Of a DNA stretch of 64,000 nt, positions 45,443 through 54,455 are shown in pieces. The notes beneath the pieces are model-generated. The model worked only from the letters and a program-made list of their open reading frames with translations. It was not told the DNA's origin and searched no databases. Source of the DNA: Solimonas sp. K1W22B-7 (GTDB taxonomy: Bacteria; Pseudomonadota; Gammaproteobacteria; Nevskiales; Nevskiaceae); NCBI RefSeq assembly GCF_003428335.1, contig NZ_CP031704.1, positions 3,596,001 to 3,660,000 on the forward strand. The letters are read 5' to 3'. Each line of letters opens with the position of its first letter. Position 1 is the first letter of the stretch. The position numbers and the translations under genes were made by a program.

Positions 45443-47059
45443 TCAGGCCTCCGCCGGCTGCCACTGCTTCAGCAGCTTGAACACCTGCCCCGCCTTGCTG
45501 CCCATCATCGCCGCGGTGGTCATCACGCCGCCCAGCAGCGCGCCGCCGACGCCGGCGGTCACCACGTCCTGGCCGGTGAGGTAGAGCCCCTTCACCGGCG
45601 TCACCGGGTGCAGCCACTTCTGCTCGAAGCGGCGCAGGTCATGGTCCAGGCCGTAGATCTCGCCGCGGTCGTACATGCCGAAGAACTGCGTCGACAGCGG
45701 CGTCGACAGCTCCACGTAGTCGAGCTTGCCGCGCAGCTGCGGCATCTGCCGGTACAGACCCTCCAGCAGGCGCTCGGTGAACTGTGCCTTGAGTGCCTCG
45801 TAGTCGGCGCCGCGCTGGTTCCAGGTCTCGCCGGCCCATTTCTCGAACCACTCGTAGCGGCCCAGCGTGATCACTTCCACGGTGCTCTTGCCCGGGTAGT
45901 TCCGGTCCCAGTCCGGATCCTTGGCCGAGGGGAAGGAGATGTACAGCATCGGCAGCGTGCCATGCGGGTCGGCCATGAAACGCTCGACGTTGCCCTCGTG
46001 ATCCGCGTCCGGGTAGACCCAGAGATTGGTGCGCGGCAGGCCCAGTTCCTGCGCACTGCCCTTGAATCCGGCGTAGATGCACAGGTGGCCCGACGAGGGC
46101 TTCACCTCGCGCAGCTTCTTGGGATAACCATGGCGCTCGCGCTCGGCCCGCGGCAGCAGCTGCTCGAAGGTCAGGCGCGCGCCAGCGCTGCTGACCACGG
46201 CCTTCGCCAGGACACGGCTGCCGTCCTCCATCTCCACGCCGGTGACCCGGCCGGCCTCCACCAGCAACTGCTTGACGCGGGCATAGGTGAAGACCTCGCC
46301 GCCGCCGCTGCGGATCACCGGCACGATGGTATCGGCGATCTTCCAGGAGCCGCCGACGGGATAGTTGCCACCGGCGAAGTAATGCTTGGTCACCGCCGCG
46401 TGCATGATGAACGCAGCCTCGCGCGGCGGCAGGCCGTAGTCGCCCCATTGCCCGGTCAGCACCGCGATCAGTTCCTGGTTGCCGGTGAGCCCTTCCAGCA
46501 CCTCGCGCGTGGTCTGGAAGCATTCGCGCGGCACGCGCAGCGGACGGATCTTCTCGTAGAGCCGTGCCAGCCGCGGCGGCATCGCCTGGCCGGCGAAGTA
46601 GGCCTGCATGCTGCGGCTGACCTTCTGCACCAGCGCGAAGTAGCGGTCGATCGCCTCTTCCTCGCCGGGGAAGCTGCGCTTGAGTTCCGCTGCCAGCTTG
46701 TCGCGGCCGGCGATGAAGTCGTAATGGCGTTCGCCGATGATGATGCGGTCGTAGACCTCGTCCATCGGCGCCCATTGCAGCTTGCCGTCGGAGATCACGT
46801 CGAAGATGCGGCGCAGCGGCGCGTGCGGCTTGTGCACCTCGCCGACGTAGTGCACGCCCACGTCCCACTCGTAGCCCTCGCGCTCGTAGGAGTGCGTGAA
46901 GCCGCCAGCGGTGTAGTGCTGCTCCAGCACGCAGACCTTGCGGCCCAGGCGCGTCAGCAGGGCGGCGCAGGCCAGCCCGCCGATGCCCGAGCCGATCACG
47001 ATGACGTCATATTCAGCCGCCGCGCGACCGGGCCGGTAGCGCTTGCCGGTTCTTTTCAT
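45443..47059 (-). CDS. FAD-dependent oxidoreductase of the phytoene desaturase/carotenoid isomerase/retinol saturase type
   Basis: 538 residues. The FAD Rossmann motif IVIGSGIGGLACAALLTRLG is near 20, the HYTAGGFTHSYEREGYEWDVG stretch near 48, and the C-terminal GLYLTGQDVVTAGVGGALLGG FAD end near 495. The closest pattern is the CrtI/CrtISO/RetSat group, which adds or removes hydrogens on isoprenoid-like chains. No carotenoid genes are near, so a role in isoprenoid or lipid breakdown is as likely. It shares the minus strand with the aldo/keto reductase upstream (83 bp gap). Confidence 0.88.
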   Translation of the reverse strand: MKRTGKRYRPGRAAAEYDVIVIGSGIGGLACAALLTRLGRKVCVLEQHYTAGGFTHSYEREGYEWDVGVHYVGEVHKPHAPLRRIFDVISDGKLQWAPMDEVYDRIIIGERHYDFIAGRDKLAAELKRSFPGEEEAIDRYFALVQKVSRSMQAYFAGQAMPPRLARLYEKIRPLRVPRECFQTTREVLEGLTGNQELIAVLTGQWGDYGLPPREAAFIMHAAVTKHYFAGGNYPVGGSWKIADTIVPVIRSGGGEVFTYARVKQLLVEAGRVTGVEMEDGSRVLAKAVVSSAGARLTFEQLLPRAERERHGYPKKLREVKPSSGHLCIYAGFKGSAQELGLPRTNLWVYPDADHEGNVERFMADPHGTLPMLYISFPSAKDPDWDRNYPGKSTVEVITLGRYEWFEKWAGETWNQRGADYEALKAQFTERLLEGLYRQMPQLRGKLDYVELSTPLSTQFFGMYDRGEIYGLDHDLRRFEQKWLHPVTPVKGLYLTGQDVVTAGVGGALLGGVMTTAAMMGSKAGQVFKLLKQWQPAEA

Positions 47060-47142
47060 GCTCTCACCCCAGATGTTCGGGCCAGCTTATAGCCCCCGCC
47101 TCCCTGCCCCGCCATTGGCGCCGGAGACAGTCCGAAATCCGG

Positions 47143-48174
47143 CTACCAGGATGTCGGCTGCGGAATCCGATCCTCGAAGCCCGCCTGGTGCCAGTAGGGA
47201 TAGACCGGCGGCCGGCGGCTCGCCGCATCCAGTTTCGCCAGCTGCTCCGCCGTCAGCTTCCAGTCCAGCGCACCGAGGTTGTGCTTCAGCTGCTCCTCGT
47301 TCCGCGCGCCGACCACGATGTTGCAGACCGTGGGTCGCTGCAGCAGCCAGTTCAGCGCGATCTGCGGCACGCTCCTGCCGGTTTCACGCGCCACCTCGTC
47401 GATCGCGTCGATCACCTGGTACAGATACTCTTCATCCACCAGCGGCCCACCCTCGGCGCCGCCCTGGGCGATGCGGCCCGCGGTCGCGGCCTGGCCGCGG
47501 CGGATCTTGCCGGTGAGCCGGCCCCAGCCCAGCGGGCTCCAGACCATGGTGCCCAGGCCCTGCTCCAGTGCCAGCGGCATCAGCTCCCACTCGTACTCAC
47601 GGCCGATCAGCGAGTAGTAGCCCTGGTAGGCGACGTAGCGGCCCAGGCCATGGCGCTCGGAGGTGGCCAGCGCCTTCATCACGTGCCAGCCGGAGAAGTT
47701 GGAGCAGCCGATGTAGCGGATCTTGCCGGCGCGCACCAGGTCGTCCAGCGTGCCCAGCACTTCCTCGGCCGGCGTCAGCGCGTCGTAGATGTGCATGAAG
47801 TAGAGATCGATATGATCGGTGCCCAGGCGCTTGAGGCTGGCTTCGCAGGCACGAATGAGGTGATGGCGCGAGGCGCCGCGGTCATTGGGGCCAGGGCCGG
47901 TGGGAATCGAGGCCTTGGAGGAGATCAGCAAGTCGTTGCGCCGGCCGCGGATCGCCTGGCCGAGGATTTCTTCCGAAGCGCCACTCGAATAGATGTCGGC
48001 GGTGTCGAAGAAGTTGAGGCCCGATTCGAGGCTCACATCCACCAGCCGCGTCGCTTCCTTCACGTCGGTCGTGCCCCACTTGGCGAACATCTCGCCTTTG
48101 CCGCCGAAGGTGCCGGTGCCGAGGCTGAGTACGGGAACCTTGAGGCCGGAACGGCCGAGCTGCCTGTATTCCAT
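47143..48174 (-). CDS. Aldo/keto reductase
   Basis: 343 residues of a full AKR barrel: start MEYRQLGRSGLKVPVLSLGT, catalytic Asp and Tyr in FFDTADIYSSG near 55-60, Lys in LISSKAS near 87, His in LYFMHIYD near 126, and the NADPH-binding NIVVGARNEEQL near 291. It reduces carbonyl groups with NADPH. AGGAG lies before ATG 48174. It diverges from the dienelactone-hydrolase-like gene. Confidence 0.92.
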   Translation of the reverse strand: MEYRQLGRSGLKVPVLSLGTGTFGGKGEMFAKWGTTDVKEATRLVDVSLESGLNFFDTADIYSSGASEEILGQAIRGRRNDLLISSKASIPTGPGPNDRGASRHHLIRACEASLKRLGTDHIDLYFMHIYDALTPAEEVLGTLDDLVRAGKIRYIGCSNFSGWHVMKALATSERHGLGRYVAYQGYYSLIGREYEWELMPLALEQGLGTMVWSPLGWGRLTGKIRRGQAATAGRIAQGGAEGGPLVDEEYLYQVIDAIDEVARETGRSVPQIALNWLLQRPTVCNIVVGARNEEQLKHNLGALDWKLTAEQLAKLDAASRRPPVYPYWHQAGFEDRIPQPTSW

Positions 48175-48266
48175 GTTGACTCCTGAGGGGCTTTTTTCCG
48201 TCTGTGACTTTACCGCGTCGCGCCGGCCGGCATATGTTCGCGCACCCCCACGGATGAGGAGTGCAC

Positions 48267-49160
48267 ATGGACCTGGATGAATACGGACTCAAGCCCCTGG
48301 ACTTCAGCGGCGCGCGTCCCGCGGTCGAGAAATCCGGCTTCACCCGCCGCGGCTTCCTGGTCTCGACGCTGGCCAGCGGCTTCGCGCTCGCCTCCAGCCC
48401 GGTGCTGGCGCAGGCGATCAGGACCGACAGCAAGGGCCTGCTGGCCGGCGCCATCAGCATCGACGTGCCGGACGGCAAGATGCCGGCCTACCGCGCGCGC
48501 CCGGCCAGGCGCGGCCACTACCCGGTGGTGCTGGTGATCCAGGAAATCTTTGGCGTGCACGAGCACATCCAGGACGTCTGCCGCCGGCTGGCCAAGCTCG
48601 GCTACTGCGCGATCGCGCCGGAGCTGTTCGCGCGCCAGGGCGACGTGTCGAAGATGAGCGACATCGGCCAGATCCTGCAGCAGGTGGTGGCCAAGGTGCC
48701 GGACGCCCAGGTCATGAGCGACCTGGATGCGACCGTGGCCCATGCCGGCAAGTCCGAAGGCGCCGATACCGCGCGCGTCGGCATCGTCGGCTTCTGCTGG
48801 GGCGGCCGCACCACCTGGCTGTATGCCGCGCACAACCCGAAGGTGAAGGCCGGCGTGGCCTACTACGGCCTGCTCAGCGGCATGAAGTCTGAGATCAAGC
48901 CGCAGGACCCGATCGACATCGGCGCCACGCTCAAGGTGCCGGTGCTGGGCCTGTACGCGGCCGGCGATGCCTATATCCCGCTGGACGTGGTCAACCAGAT
49001 GCAGAAGGAGACGGTGAAATCCGGCAGCGGCTCGGAGATCGTCGTCTTCCCCGGCGTGGATCACGGCTTCAATGCCGACTACCGCCCGACCTACGACGCC
49101 ACCGCCGCCACCTACGGCTGGAAGCTGGCGCGCGACTGGTTCAAGGAGCATGGCGTCTGA
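48267..49160 (+). CDS. Dienelactone-hydrolase-family protein with Tat signal
   Basis: 297 residues. A twin-arginine signal (TRRGFLVSTLASGFALASS) at about 28-47 sends the folded protein to the periplasm. The DLH domain has the nucleophile Cys in VGFCWGGRT near 177, Asp in AAGDAYIP near 233 and His in GVDHGFNAD near 266, the full Cys-Asp-His triad. GAGGAG is 5 nt before ATG 48267. Relatives hydrolyse dienelactones or act as general carboxymethylenebutenolidase-like esterases. Its stop overlaps the probable CTG start of the next gene. Confidence 0.9.
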   Translation: MDLDEYGLKPLDFSGARPAVEKSGFTRRGFLVSTLASGFALASSPVLAQAIRTDSKGLLAGAISIDVPDGKMPAYRARPARRGHYPVVLVIQEIFGVHEHIQDVCRRLAKLGYCAIAPELFARQGDVSKMSDIGQILQQVVAKVPDAQVMSDLDATVAHAGKSEGADTARVGIVGFCWGGRTTWLYAAHNPKVKAGVAYYGLLSGMKSEIKPQDPIDIGATLKVPVLGLYAAGDAYIPLDVVNQMQKETVKSGSGSEIVVFPGVDHGFNADYRPTYDATAATYGWKLARDWFKEHGV

Positions 49161-50119
49161 GTACTGCCGGGGGTGACGAGCTGCGGCAGCGCCGCGCCTG
49201 GCTGACGGGCCTGGCGCTGGCCGTGGCCGGCGCGGTGTTCTTCTCGGCCAAGGCCGTGATCGCCAAGCTGCTGTACCGCGAAGGCATCGACGCGGTGACG
49301 CTGATCGCGCTGCGCATGCTGCTGTCGCTGCCGGTGTTCCTGCTGGTGGCGGCCTGGACCTGGCGGCGCGAACCGCGGCTGGACGCGCGCGACCTGGCGC
49401 GCATCGGCCTGCTGGGCCTGCTCGGCTACTACCTGTCGAGCATGCTCGACTTCCTCGGCCTGCAGTACGTCAGCGCCGGCCTGGAGCGGCTGATCCTGTT
49501 CCTGACGCCGAGCTTCGTGCTGCTGCTGGGCCTGCTGGTGCTGGACCGCAAGGTCACGCGGCGACAGTGGCTGTCGCTGGCCTTCGCCTACGCCGGCATC
49601 GTGCTGGTGTTCTGGCACGACGTCAGCCTGGGCGGCCGCAACGTCGTGCTGGGTGGCGCGCTGGTGGCCGGCGCGGCGATCTCCTATGCGATCTACCTGC
49701 TGCTGTCGGGCGAGCTGATTGCCCGCGTCGGCGCGCTGCGCCTGGTGGCGCTGGCGATGACCGTGTCCACCGTGGCCTGCCTGCTGCAGTACGCCCTGCT
49801 ACGCCCCTTCCCGGGTCTGTTCGAACAGGCCCTGCCGGTGTGGCGGCTGTCCCTGCTCAACGCCAGTCTCTGCACCGTGCTGCCGGTGTTCCTGACCATG
49901 GCCAGCGTCGGCCGTGTCGGTGCCGGGGTCTCGGCCCAGGCCGGCATGATCGGCCCGGTCTCCACCCTGTTCCTGGCCTGGTGGCTGCTGGGCGAGCCGA
50001 TCACAGCCCTGCAGTTGGCCGGCACCGGGCTGGTGCTGGCCGGCATGCTGCTGCTGTCCCTTAAAGCTGACCATCGCCAGACAGGCAGTCCGCAAATGAA
50101 CGCGAATGGACGCAAATGA
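49157..50119 (+). CDS. EamA/DMT-family transporter
   Basis: 320 residues with ten predicted helices and two EamA repeats (RRAWLTGLALAVAGAVFFSA..., and GVVLGGALVAGAAISYAIY-like second half). The only canonical in-frame start, GTG 49223, would cut the first helix in half. CTG 49157 lies 8 nt after AAGGAG and overlaps the upstream stop as CTGA, like the ATGA/GTGA junctions elsewhere here, so I take CTG. The last residues are encoded by an inverted repeat (50088 onward). Exports or imports small metabolites; substrate unknown. Confidence 0.82.
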   Translation: MSTAGGDELRQRRAWLTGLALAVAGAVFFSAKAVIAKLLYREGIDAVTLIALRMLLSLPVFLLVAAWTWRREPRLDARDLARIGLLGLLGYYLSSMLDFLGLQYVSAGLERLILFLTPSFVLLLGLLVLDRKVTRRQWLSLAFAYAGIVLVFWHDVSLGGRNVVLGGALVAGAAISYAIYLLLSGELIARVGALRLVALAMTVSTVACLLQYALLRPFPGLFEQALPVWRLSLLNASLCTVLPVFLTMASVGRVGAGVSAQAGMIGPVSTLFLAWWLLGEPITALQLAGTGLVLAGMLLLSLKADHRQTGSPQMNANGRK

Positions 50120-50167
50120 TTGCTTCCAGGCATTTGTATTTGCGTTGATTTGCGTTCATTCGCGGAC
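50088..50167. repeat. Inverted repeat of GCAAATGAACGCGAATG type
   Basis: GTCCGCAAATGAACGCGAAT on the left and its approximate inverse ending TTCATTCGCGGAC on the right. It starts inside the 3' end of the transporter gene and supplies its last ten or so codons and stop. Related to the CGCGGAT repeat at 44324. Confidence 0.75.
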
Positions 50168-50264
50168 AGAAGAGCTTTTCGGCGACCTACGCCGACCGGA
50201 CGAATGCTGCACCGCAATAAAACAGCAGACTAACGACTCCTGGTTCAGCGGATCGGTTGCTCAA

Positions 50265-51191
50265 ATGGCGAAGTGGACAGCGAAGGACATCCCGGCCCTG
50301 GCCGGAAAGCGCGCAGTGGTCACCGGCGCCAACAGCGGCCTGGGCCTGGAGACCGCGGCCGAACTGGCCCGCGCCGGCGCCGACGTGGTGATGGCCTGCC
50401 GCGACCCGGGCCGCGCCAGCGCGGCGGTGGCCGAGGTGCAGCGCCGCGCTCCCGACAGCCGCGTCGAGGCCATGGCCCTGGACCTGGCCGACCTGTCCTC
50501 GGTGCGCGCCTTCGCGGAAGGCTACATGGCCAAGCACGCCAGGCTCGACATGCTCTGCAACAACGCCGGCGTGATGCACCTGCCCTACCAGAAGACCCGC
50601 GACGGCTTCGAGATGCAGGTCGGCACCAACCACCTGGGCCACTTCGTGCTGACCGGCCTGCTGCTGGACACGCTCAAGGCGACGCCGAAGGCGCGCATCG
50701 TCACCGTGGCCAGCATCGCCCACCGCGCCACCAAGGGCATCGACCTGGACGATCTCAACTGGGAGCGCCGCCCCTACAGCCCGGCCGACTCCTACGGCAA
50801 GAGCAAGCTGGCCAACCTGATGTTCCATTTCGAGCTGCAGCGCCGCCTGGAGAAGGCCGGCAGCGACGTGCTGGCGGTGGCCGCCCATCCCGGCTACTCG
50901 GCCACCAACATCGGCTTCGGACTCAAGGACAAGACGCCGCTGTGGAAGCGCTGGGCGATGAACATCGGCAACGCGCTGTTCGCACAGCCGGCTTCCAAGG
51001 GCGCCCTGCCGACGCTGTACGCGGCGACGATGCCGGACATCGTCGGCGGCGACTACATCGGCCCCGACGGCTTCATCGAGTTCATGGGCCACCCGACGCG
51101 CGTCGGCAGCCGCCCCGAGGCACGCGACCCGCAGCTCGGCCAGCGCCTGTGGCAGCTGTCGGAGCAGCTCACGGGGCTGAGCTACCTGTAA
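50265..51191 (+). CDS. Short-chain dehydrogenase/reductase (retinol-dehydrogenase-like)
   Basis: 308 residues: cofactor loop VTGANSGLGLETA near 20, CNNAGVM near 98, Ser in VTVASIAHR near 148 and the YxxxK in DSYGKSKLAN near 176. The long substrate region and NHLGHFVLTGLL are typical of the RDH11-14/WWOX-like branch, which uses NADP(H) on hydrophobic alcohols or ketones. ATG 50265 is chosen as the family start; the preceding 145 bp hold the repeat and no gene. Confidence 0.9.
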   Translation: MAKWTAKDIPALAGKRAVVTGANSGLGLETAAELARAGADVVMACRDPGRASAAVAEVQRRAPDSRVEAMALDLADLSSVRAFAEGYMAKHARLDMLCNNAGVMHLPYQKTRDGFEMQVGTNHLGHFVLTGLLLDTLKATPKARIVTVASIAHRATKGIDLDDLNWERRPYSPADSYGKSKLANLMFHFELQRRLEKAGSDVLAVAAHPGYSATNIGFGLKDKTPLWKRWAMNIGNALFAQPASKGALPTLYAATMPDIVGGDYIGPDGFIEFMGHPTRVGSRPEARDPQLGQRLWQLSEQLTGLSYL

Positions 51192-51265
51192 GCGTGACGC
51201 AGTCGGCTTGTGCAAAGCCGGCTGTCGCGCTCCAATCGGCGGGCCACACCTGGACAGGAGTCCTC

Positions 51266-51934
51266 ATGCGCCGCGCCCTCGCCCTGCTGCTGCTCGCCCT
51301 GCCCCTGGGCGCCGGTGCCGCCAGCTTCGACTGTGCCAAGGCCAGCCATCCGGTCGAAAAGATGGTCTGCTCCAGTCCCACGCTGTCGAAGCTCGACGAG
51401 GACCTGGCCCAGGCCTTCAAGCAGCGCCTCGCGGTGGTGCTCGACAGGAACGCGCTGCGCGGCCAACAGAAGGACTGGAACGCCGTGCTGCGCACGCGCT
51501 GTGCCAAGGGCTGCCCCGCCAGCGACATCGAGACCCAGTACCGCGAGCAGGTCGCCGCGCTCAAGGGCGAGTGGGAAGAGATGTGGAGCGCGAACTACAA
51601 GAGCAACTATGAGGGCCAGATGGACCTCACCGCCCGCGATTCCGGCGGCTTCAGCTTCCGCCTCGTGCGCATTCATATCGACGAGCCCGATACCGCGCTC
51701 TGCAGGATTCCCGCCGCCGAGGCGCCGGCCGCGCTGGCGCGAATGCGCGACGACCGGCACGCGCAGTGGAGCGAGGCCGGCTGCAAGCTGGATTTCACCC
51801 TGGAGCGCGATGCGCGCAGCAGCGTGATCTCGATCCGGATCGACAGCCGCGGCTGCGAGAAATACTGCAAGGCCGGGCAACTGCCGGACGACCGCTATCT
51901 CCCGGAAAACAACTGGGTGGCCGGCAACCAGTAG
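51266..51934 (+). CDS. Periplasmic DUF1311/LprI-like protein
   Basis: 222 residues. Signal peptide cleaved after about GAGA (19). The mature N-terminus FDCAKASHPVEKMVCSSPTLSKLDEDL carries the Cys pair and L-D-xx-L pattern of DUF1311 (LprI family), a domain shown in Mycobacterium LprI to inhibit lysozyme. The C-terminal half (about 115-222) with four more Cys is unassigned. ACAGGAG lies before ATG 51266. Convergent with the diguanylate cyclase gene. Confidence 0.82.
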   Translation: MRRALALLLLALPLGAGAASFDCAKASHPVEKMVCSSPTLSKLDEDLAQAFKQRLAVVLDRNALRGQQKDWNAVLRTRCAKGCPASDIETQYREQVAALKGEWEEMWSANYKSNYEGQMDLTARDSGGFSFRLVRIHIDEPDTALCRIPAAEAPAALARMRDDRHAQWSEAGCKLDFTLERDARSSVISIRIDSRGCEKYCKAGQLPDDRYLPENNWVAGNQ

Positions 51935-51952
51935 GGCCGGCAGAGCGCCGGG

Positions 51953-53305
51953 TCAGCTGCCGTAGTTGCTGCCGTACTGGCCGCCGCCGCGCGCCGCCTT
52001 GGCGGCGATGTCTTCCACGACCAGGCCGTCGCGGCCCGCATGCTTGGCCTTGTACAGGCAGTGGTCTGCCGCATGGTAGGCGTCGGACAGCGGCAGCGCG
52101 GGTCCCACGGCGACGCCGCCGGCGCTGACCGTGACCACCGCGGCGCGGTTGGCGCGGTGCTCGATGCCGAGGTTGCGGATCGCCTCCAGCAGTTCGGTCA
52201 GGCGCGCGCGGCCGTCGTCGAGATCGCAGTCGTAGAGCAGCAGCGCGAACTCGTCGCCGCCCAGGCGCGCGGCCATGTCCATGGAACGGCGCGCGTACTG
52301 CGCCAGCACCAGTCCCAGCTCGGCCAGCACGCCGTCGCCGTACTCGTGACCGTAGAGATCGTTGATCTTCTTGAAATGGTCCATGTCCAGCAGCGCGAAG
52401 AACAGGCCGCGCTGCTCGCCGCGCGAGACCGCGCGCCGGGCCACTTCGTAGCGGTCTTCCAGGGCGCGGCGGTTGGCCAGGCCGGTGAGCGGATCGCGGA
52501 AGGCCATCATCGACAGCAGCTTGCCCGCCGCCCACTGCCGCCGCGAGGACAGGCGCGTGCCCACGGCGGTCAGCAGCGCCGTGCCCAGCAGCAGGATCTC
52601 CAGGATCCACTCCTGCACGCCGCGCCCCGGCGAACCCGGCAGGACCAGCCAGGCGGCAAACAGCATGGCGACGTAGCCCGCGATGAAGGCGATGCAGCGG
52701 TTCAGCGGCAGGCGCGCCAGTGTCACCACCGCCACCGGGATGGTGACCAGCAGGTAGGGCTCCACCGTGTGTCCCAGTTCATGCCCGCGATAGCGGATCA
52801 GCTCGACGCAGGCGACGATCAGCAGGAAGCCGCCCATCAGCATCAACTCCGCCAGCGAGGACTCCACCTTGCGGAACTGGGTCAGGGTCACGGCGATGAA
52901 CAGCGGCGTGATTACCGCCAGTTCGATCCACAGCAGCAGGGGGATCAGTTCGGCCGGAGAGCCGGCAACCAGCGTCTGCCAGAACGGCGCGCTGCCGAAG
53001 CTGAGTACCGGGATCATGCCGAGGCAGACGCGGGTGATGCGCGCGGAACGCCGCTCATGGGCCTCGAACTCCTGCTCCAGGCGCAGCGGAATGCGGGCAC
53101 CGCGACGGGTTTCGGAAGCGACATCGCGCAGCGCGCGGATTTCCTCGGAGGTGAGCACCTGCTCGGGCTGCTCCGCTTCCTCGACGGGCGGGGTCGGCCT
53201 GACCTCCTGCTGGGGCAGGCTGTCTTCGACCACGACATCCGCACTTTCGGCCGAGCCGCTGAAGGCCCCGTTCACGTCGACGCGCCCCGCATCTGCGCCC
53301 CCCAA
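51953..53305 (-). CDS. Membrane diguanylate cyclase (GGDEF)
   Basis: 450 residues. An acidic cytosolic N-terminus (to about 80) is followed by five or six helices (about 90-255) and a GGDEF domain. The active-site motif is intact (ARLGGDEFALLL near 348), and an inhibitory RxxD (RSMD) lies exactly five residues before it, so product inhibition by c-di-GMP is expected. Metal-binding Asp is in LLDMDHFKKINDLYGH. Start is uncertain: TTG 53305 or GTG 53275. It makes the second messenger c-di-GMP in response to an unknown membrane signal. Confidence 0.9.
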   Translation of the reverse strand: MGGADAGRVDVNGAFSGSAESADVVVEDSLPQQEVRPTPPVEEAEQPEQVLTSEEIRALRDVASETRRGARIPLRLEQEFEAHERRSARITRVCLGMIPVLSFGSAPFWQTLVAGSPAELIPLLLWIELAVITPLFIAVTLTQFRKVESSLAELMLMGGFLLIVACVELIRYRGHELGHTVEPYLLVTIPVAVVTLARLPLNRCIAFIAGYVAMLFAAWLVLPGSPGRGVQEWILEILLLGTALLTAVGTRLSSRRQWAAGKLLSMMAFRDPLTGLANRRALEDRYEVARRAVSRGEQRGLFFALLDMDHFKKINDLYGHEYGDGVLAELGLVLAQYARRSMDMAARLGGDEFALLLYDCDLDDGRARLTELLEAIRNLGIEHRANRAAVVTVSAGGVAVGPALPLSDAYHAADHCLYKAKHAGRDGLVVEDIAAKAARGGGQYGSNYGS

Positions 53306-53504
53306 CCCCTCATGTCAATACCGCTGTTTTCCCCATGGTAGGGCCTGCGATTCACCCTTGAAAAGCGATACAAGCGCCCATTTGGGGGGTGGGGCCTTGT
53401 CAAAAAGTGACATATCCGGCCCATTTCGCAATGATTTCAGGGAAATGCGGCAAAATTCACAGGCTTTCATTCACGCCGTATATTCGTCTGCCGGTCGCTC
53501 CGGG

Positions 53505-53524
53505 CAGCCGAACGGCTGTTTTTT
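53505..53524 (+). terminator. Terminator-like hairpin in the leader of the pseudouridine synthase gene
   Basis: CAGCC-GAAC-GGCTG, a 5-bp stem with tetraloop, followed at once by TTTTTT, ending 21 bp before ATG 53546. The stem is short, so it may be chance. If real it ends or attenuates transcription into that gene. The 240-bp gap 53306-53545 holds nothing else I recognise. Confidence 0.4.
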
Positions 53525-53545
53525 GACCGTCGATCCCGAAAGGCC

Positions 53546-54445
53546 ATGACCATTTCCCCCTCCCTGCCGATGCGCGACGGCGTCGGCGCCAGCGCGATCC
53601 AGCTGCCGGAAGGCCGCTGGGACAGCGTGCTGGACTTCCTGCTGGCGCAATTCCCCGGGATCGACGCCACCACCTGGCGCTCGCGCCTGGCGCGCGGCCT
53701 GGTGACGGATGCGCAGGGGCAGGCGCTGGCGCCGGACAGCCCCTGCCAGGCCGGCGACCGCCTGCACTACTACCGCGAGCTGGCGGCGGAAACACCGGTG
53801 CCCTTCGAGGCCGAAATCCTGCACCGCGACGAGCAGCTGCTGGTGGTGGACAAGCCGCACTTCCTGCCTGTGGTCCCGGCCGGCCGTCACCTGCAGGAGA
53901 CCCTGCTGGTGCGCCTGCGCCGGCAACTGGGCATCGATACGCTGGCACCGCTGCATCGCATCGACCGCGGCACCGCCGGCCTGGTCCTGTTCTCGCTGGA
54001 CGAGGCCAGCCGCGGCGCCTACCAGGCGCTGTTCGCGCGGCGCGAGGTGGAGAAGACCTACGAGGCGCTGGCGCCGTCGTTGCAGGGACAGGCTTTTCCG
54101 CTGCTGCATCGCAGCCGCCTGGAAGCGGGCGAACCGTTCTTCCTCATGCGCGAGGCGCCCGGCACGCCCAACAGCGAAACCCGCATCGAGATCGCGCAAC
54201 GGCGCGGCGCGCGGAACCTCTACCGCCTGAGCCCGGTCACCGGCCGCAAGCACCAGCTGCGGGTCCACATGGCCGCCCTGGGCGCAGCGATCGTCAACGA
54301 CGACTTCTACCCGGAGCTGCGGCCGCAGGCGGAAGATGACTTCAGCCACCCCTTGCAGCTGCTGGCCCGGAGCCTGGCCTTCCGCGATCCCCTGGATGGC
54401 CGGCCCAGGCGATTCGACAGCCGCCGGCAGCTCCTGGCGTCCTGA
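53546..54445 (+). CDS. RluA-family pseudouridine synthase
   Basis: 299 residues: an S4-like N-terminal part (about 20-80), then the RluA catalytic core with the active Asp in LHRIDRGTAGLVLF near 138 and the C-terminal YRLSPVTGRKHQLRVHMAALGA near 232. It isomerises uridine to pseudouridine in rRNA or tRNA; the exact target cannot be told. A scrap of a second, related C-terminus lies at 55318-55378. It is preceded by a terminator-like hairpin. Confidence 0.9.
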   Translation: MTISPSLPMRDGVGASAIQLPEGRWDSVLDFLLAQFPGIDATTWRSRLARGLVTDAQGQALAPDSPCQAGDRLHYYRELAAETPVPFEAEILHRDEQLLVVDKPHFLPVVPAGRHLQETLLVRLRRQLGIDTLAPLHRIDRGTAGLVLFSLDEASRGAYQALFARREVEKTYEALAPSLQGQAFPLLHRSRLEAGEPFFLMREAPGTPNSETRIEIAQRRGARNLYRLSPVTGRKHQLRVHMAALGAAIVNDDFYPELRPQAEDDFSHPLQLLARSLAFRDPLDGRPRRFDSRRQLLAS

Positions 54446-54455
54446 CCGACCGCCA

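Noticed and set aside
45443-47059. Carotenoid biosynthesis cluster
   Set aside because: Only one CrtI/RetSat-like flavoprotein is present, without phytoene synthase or cyclase genes.
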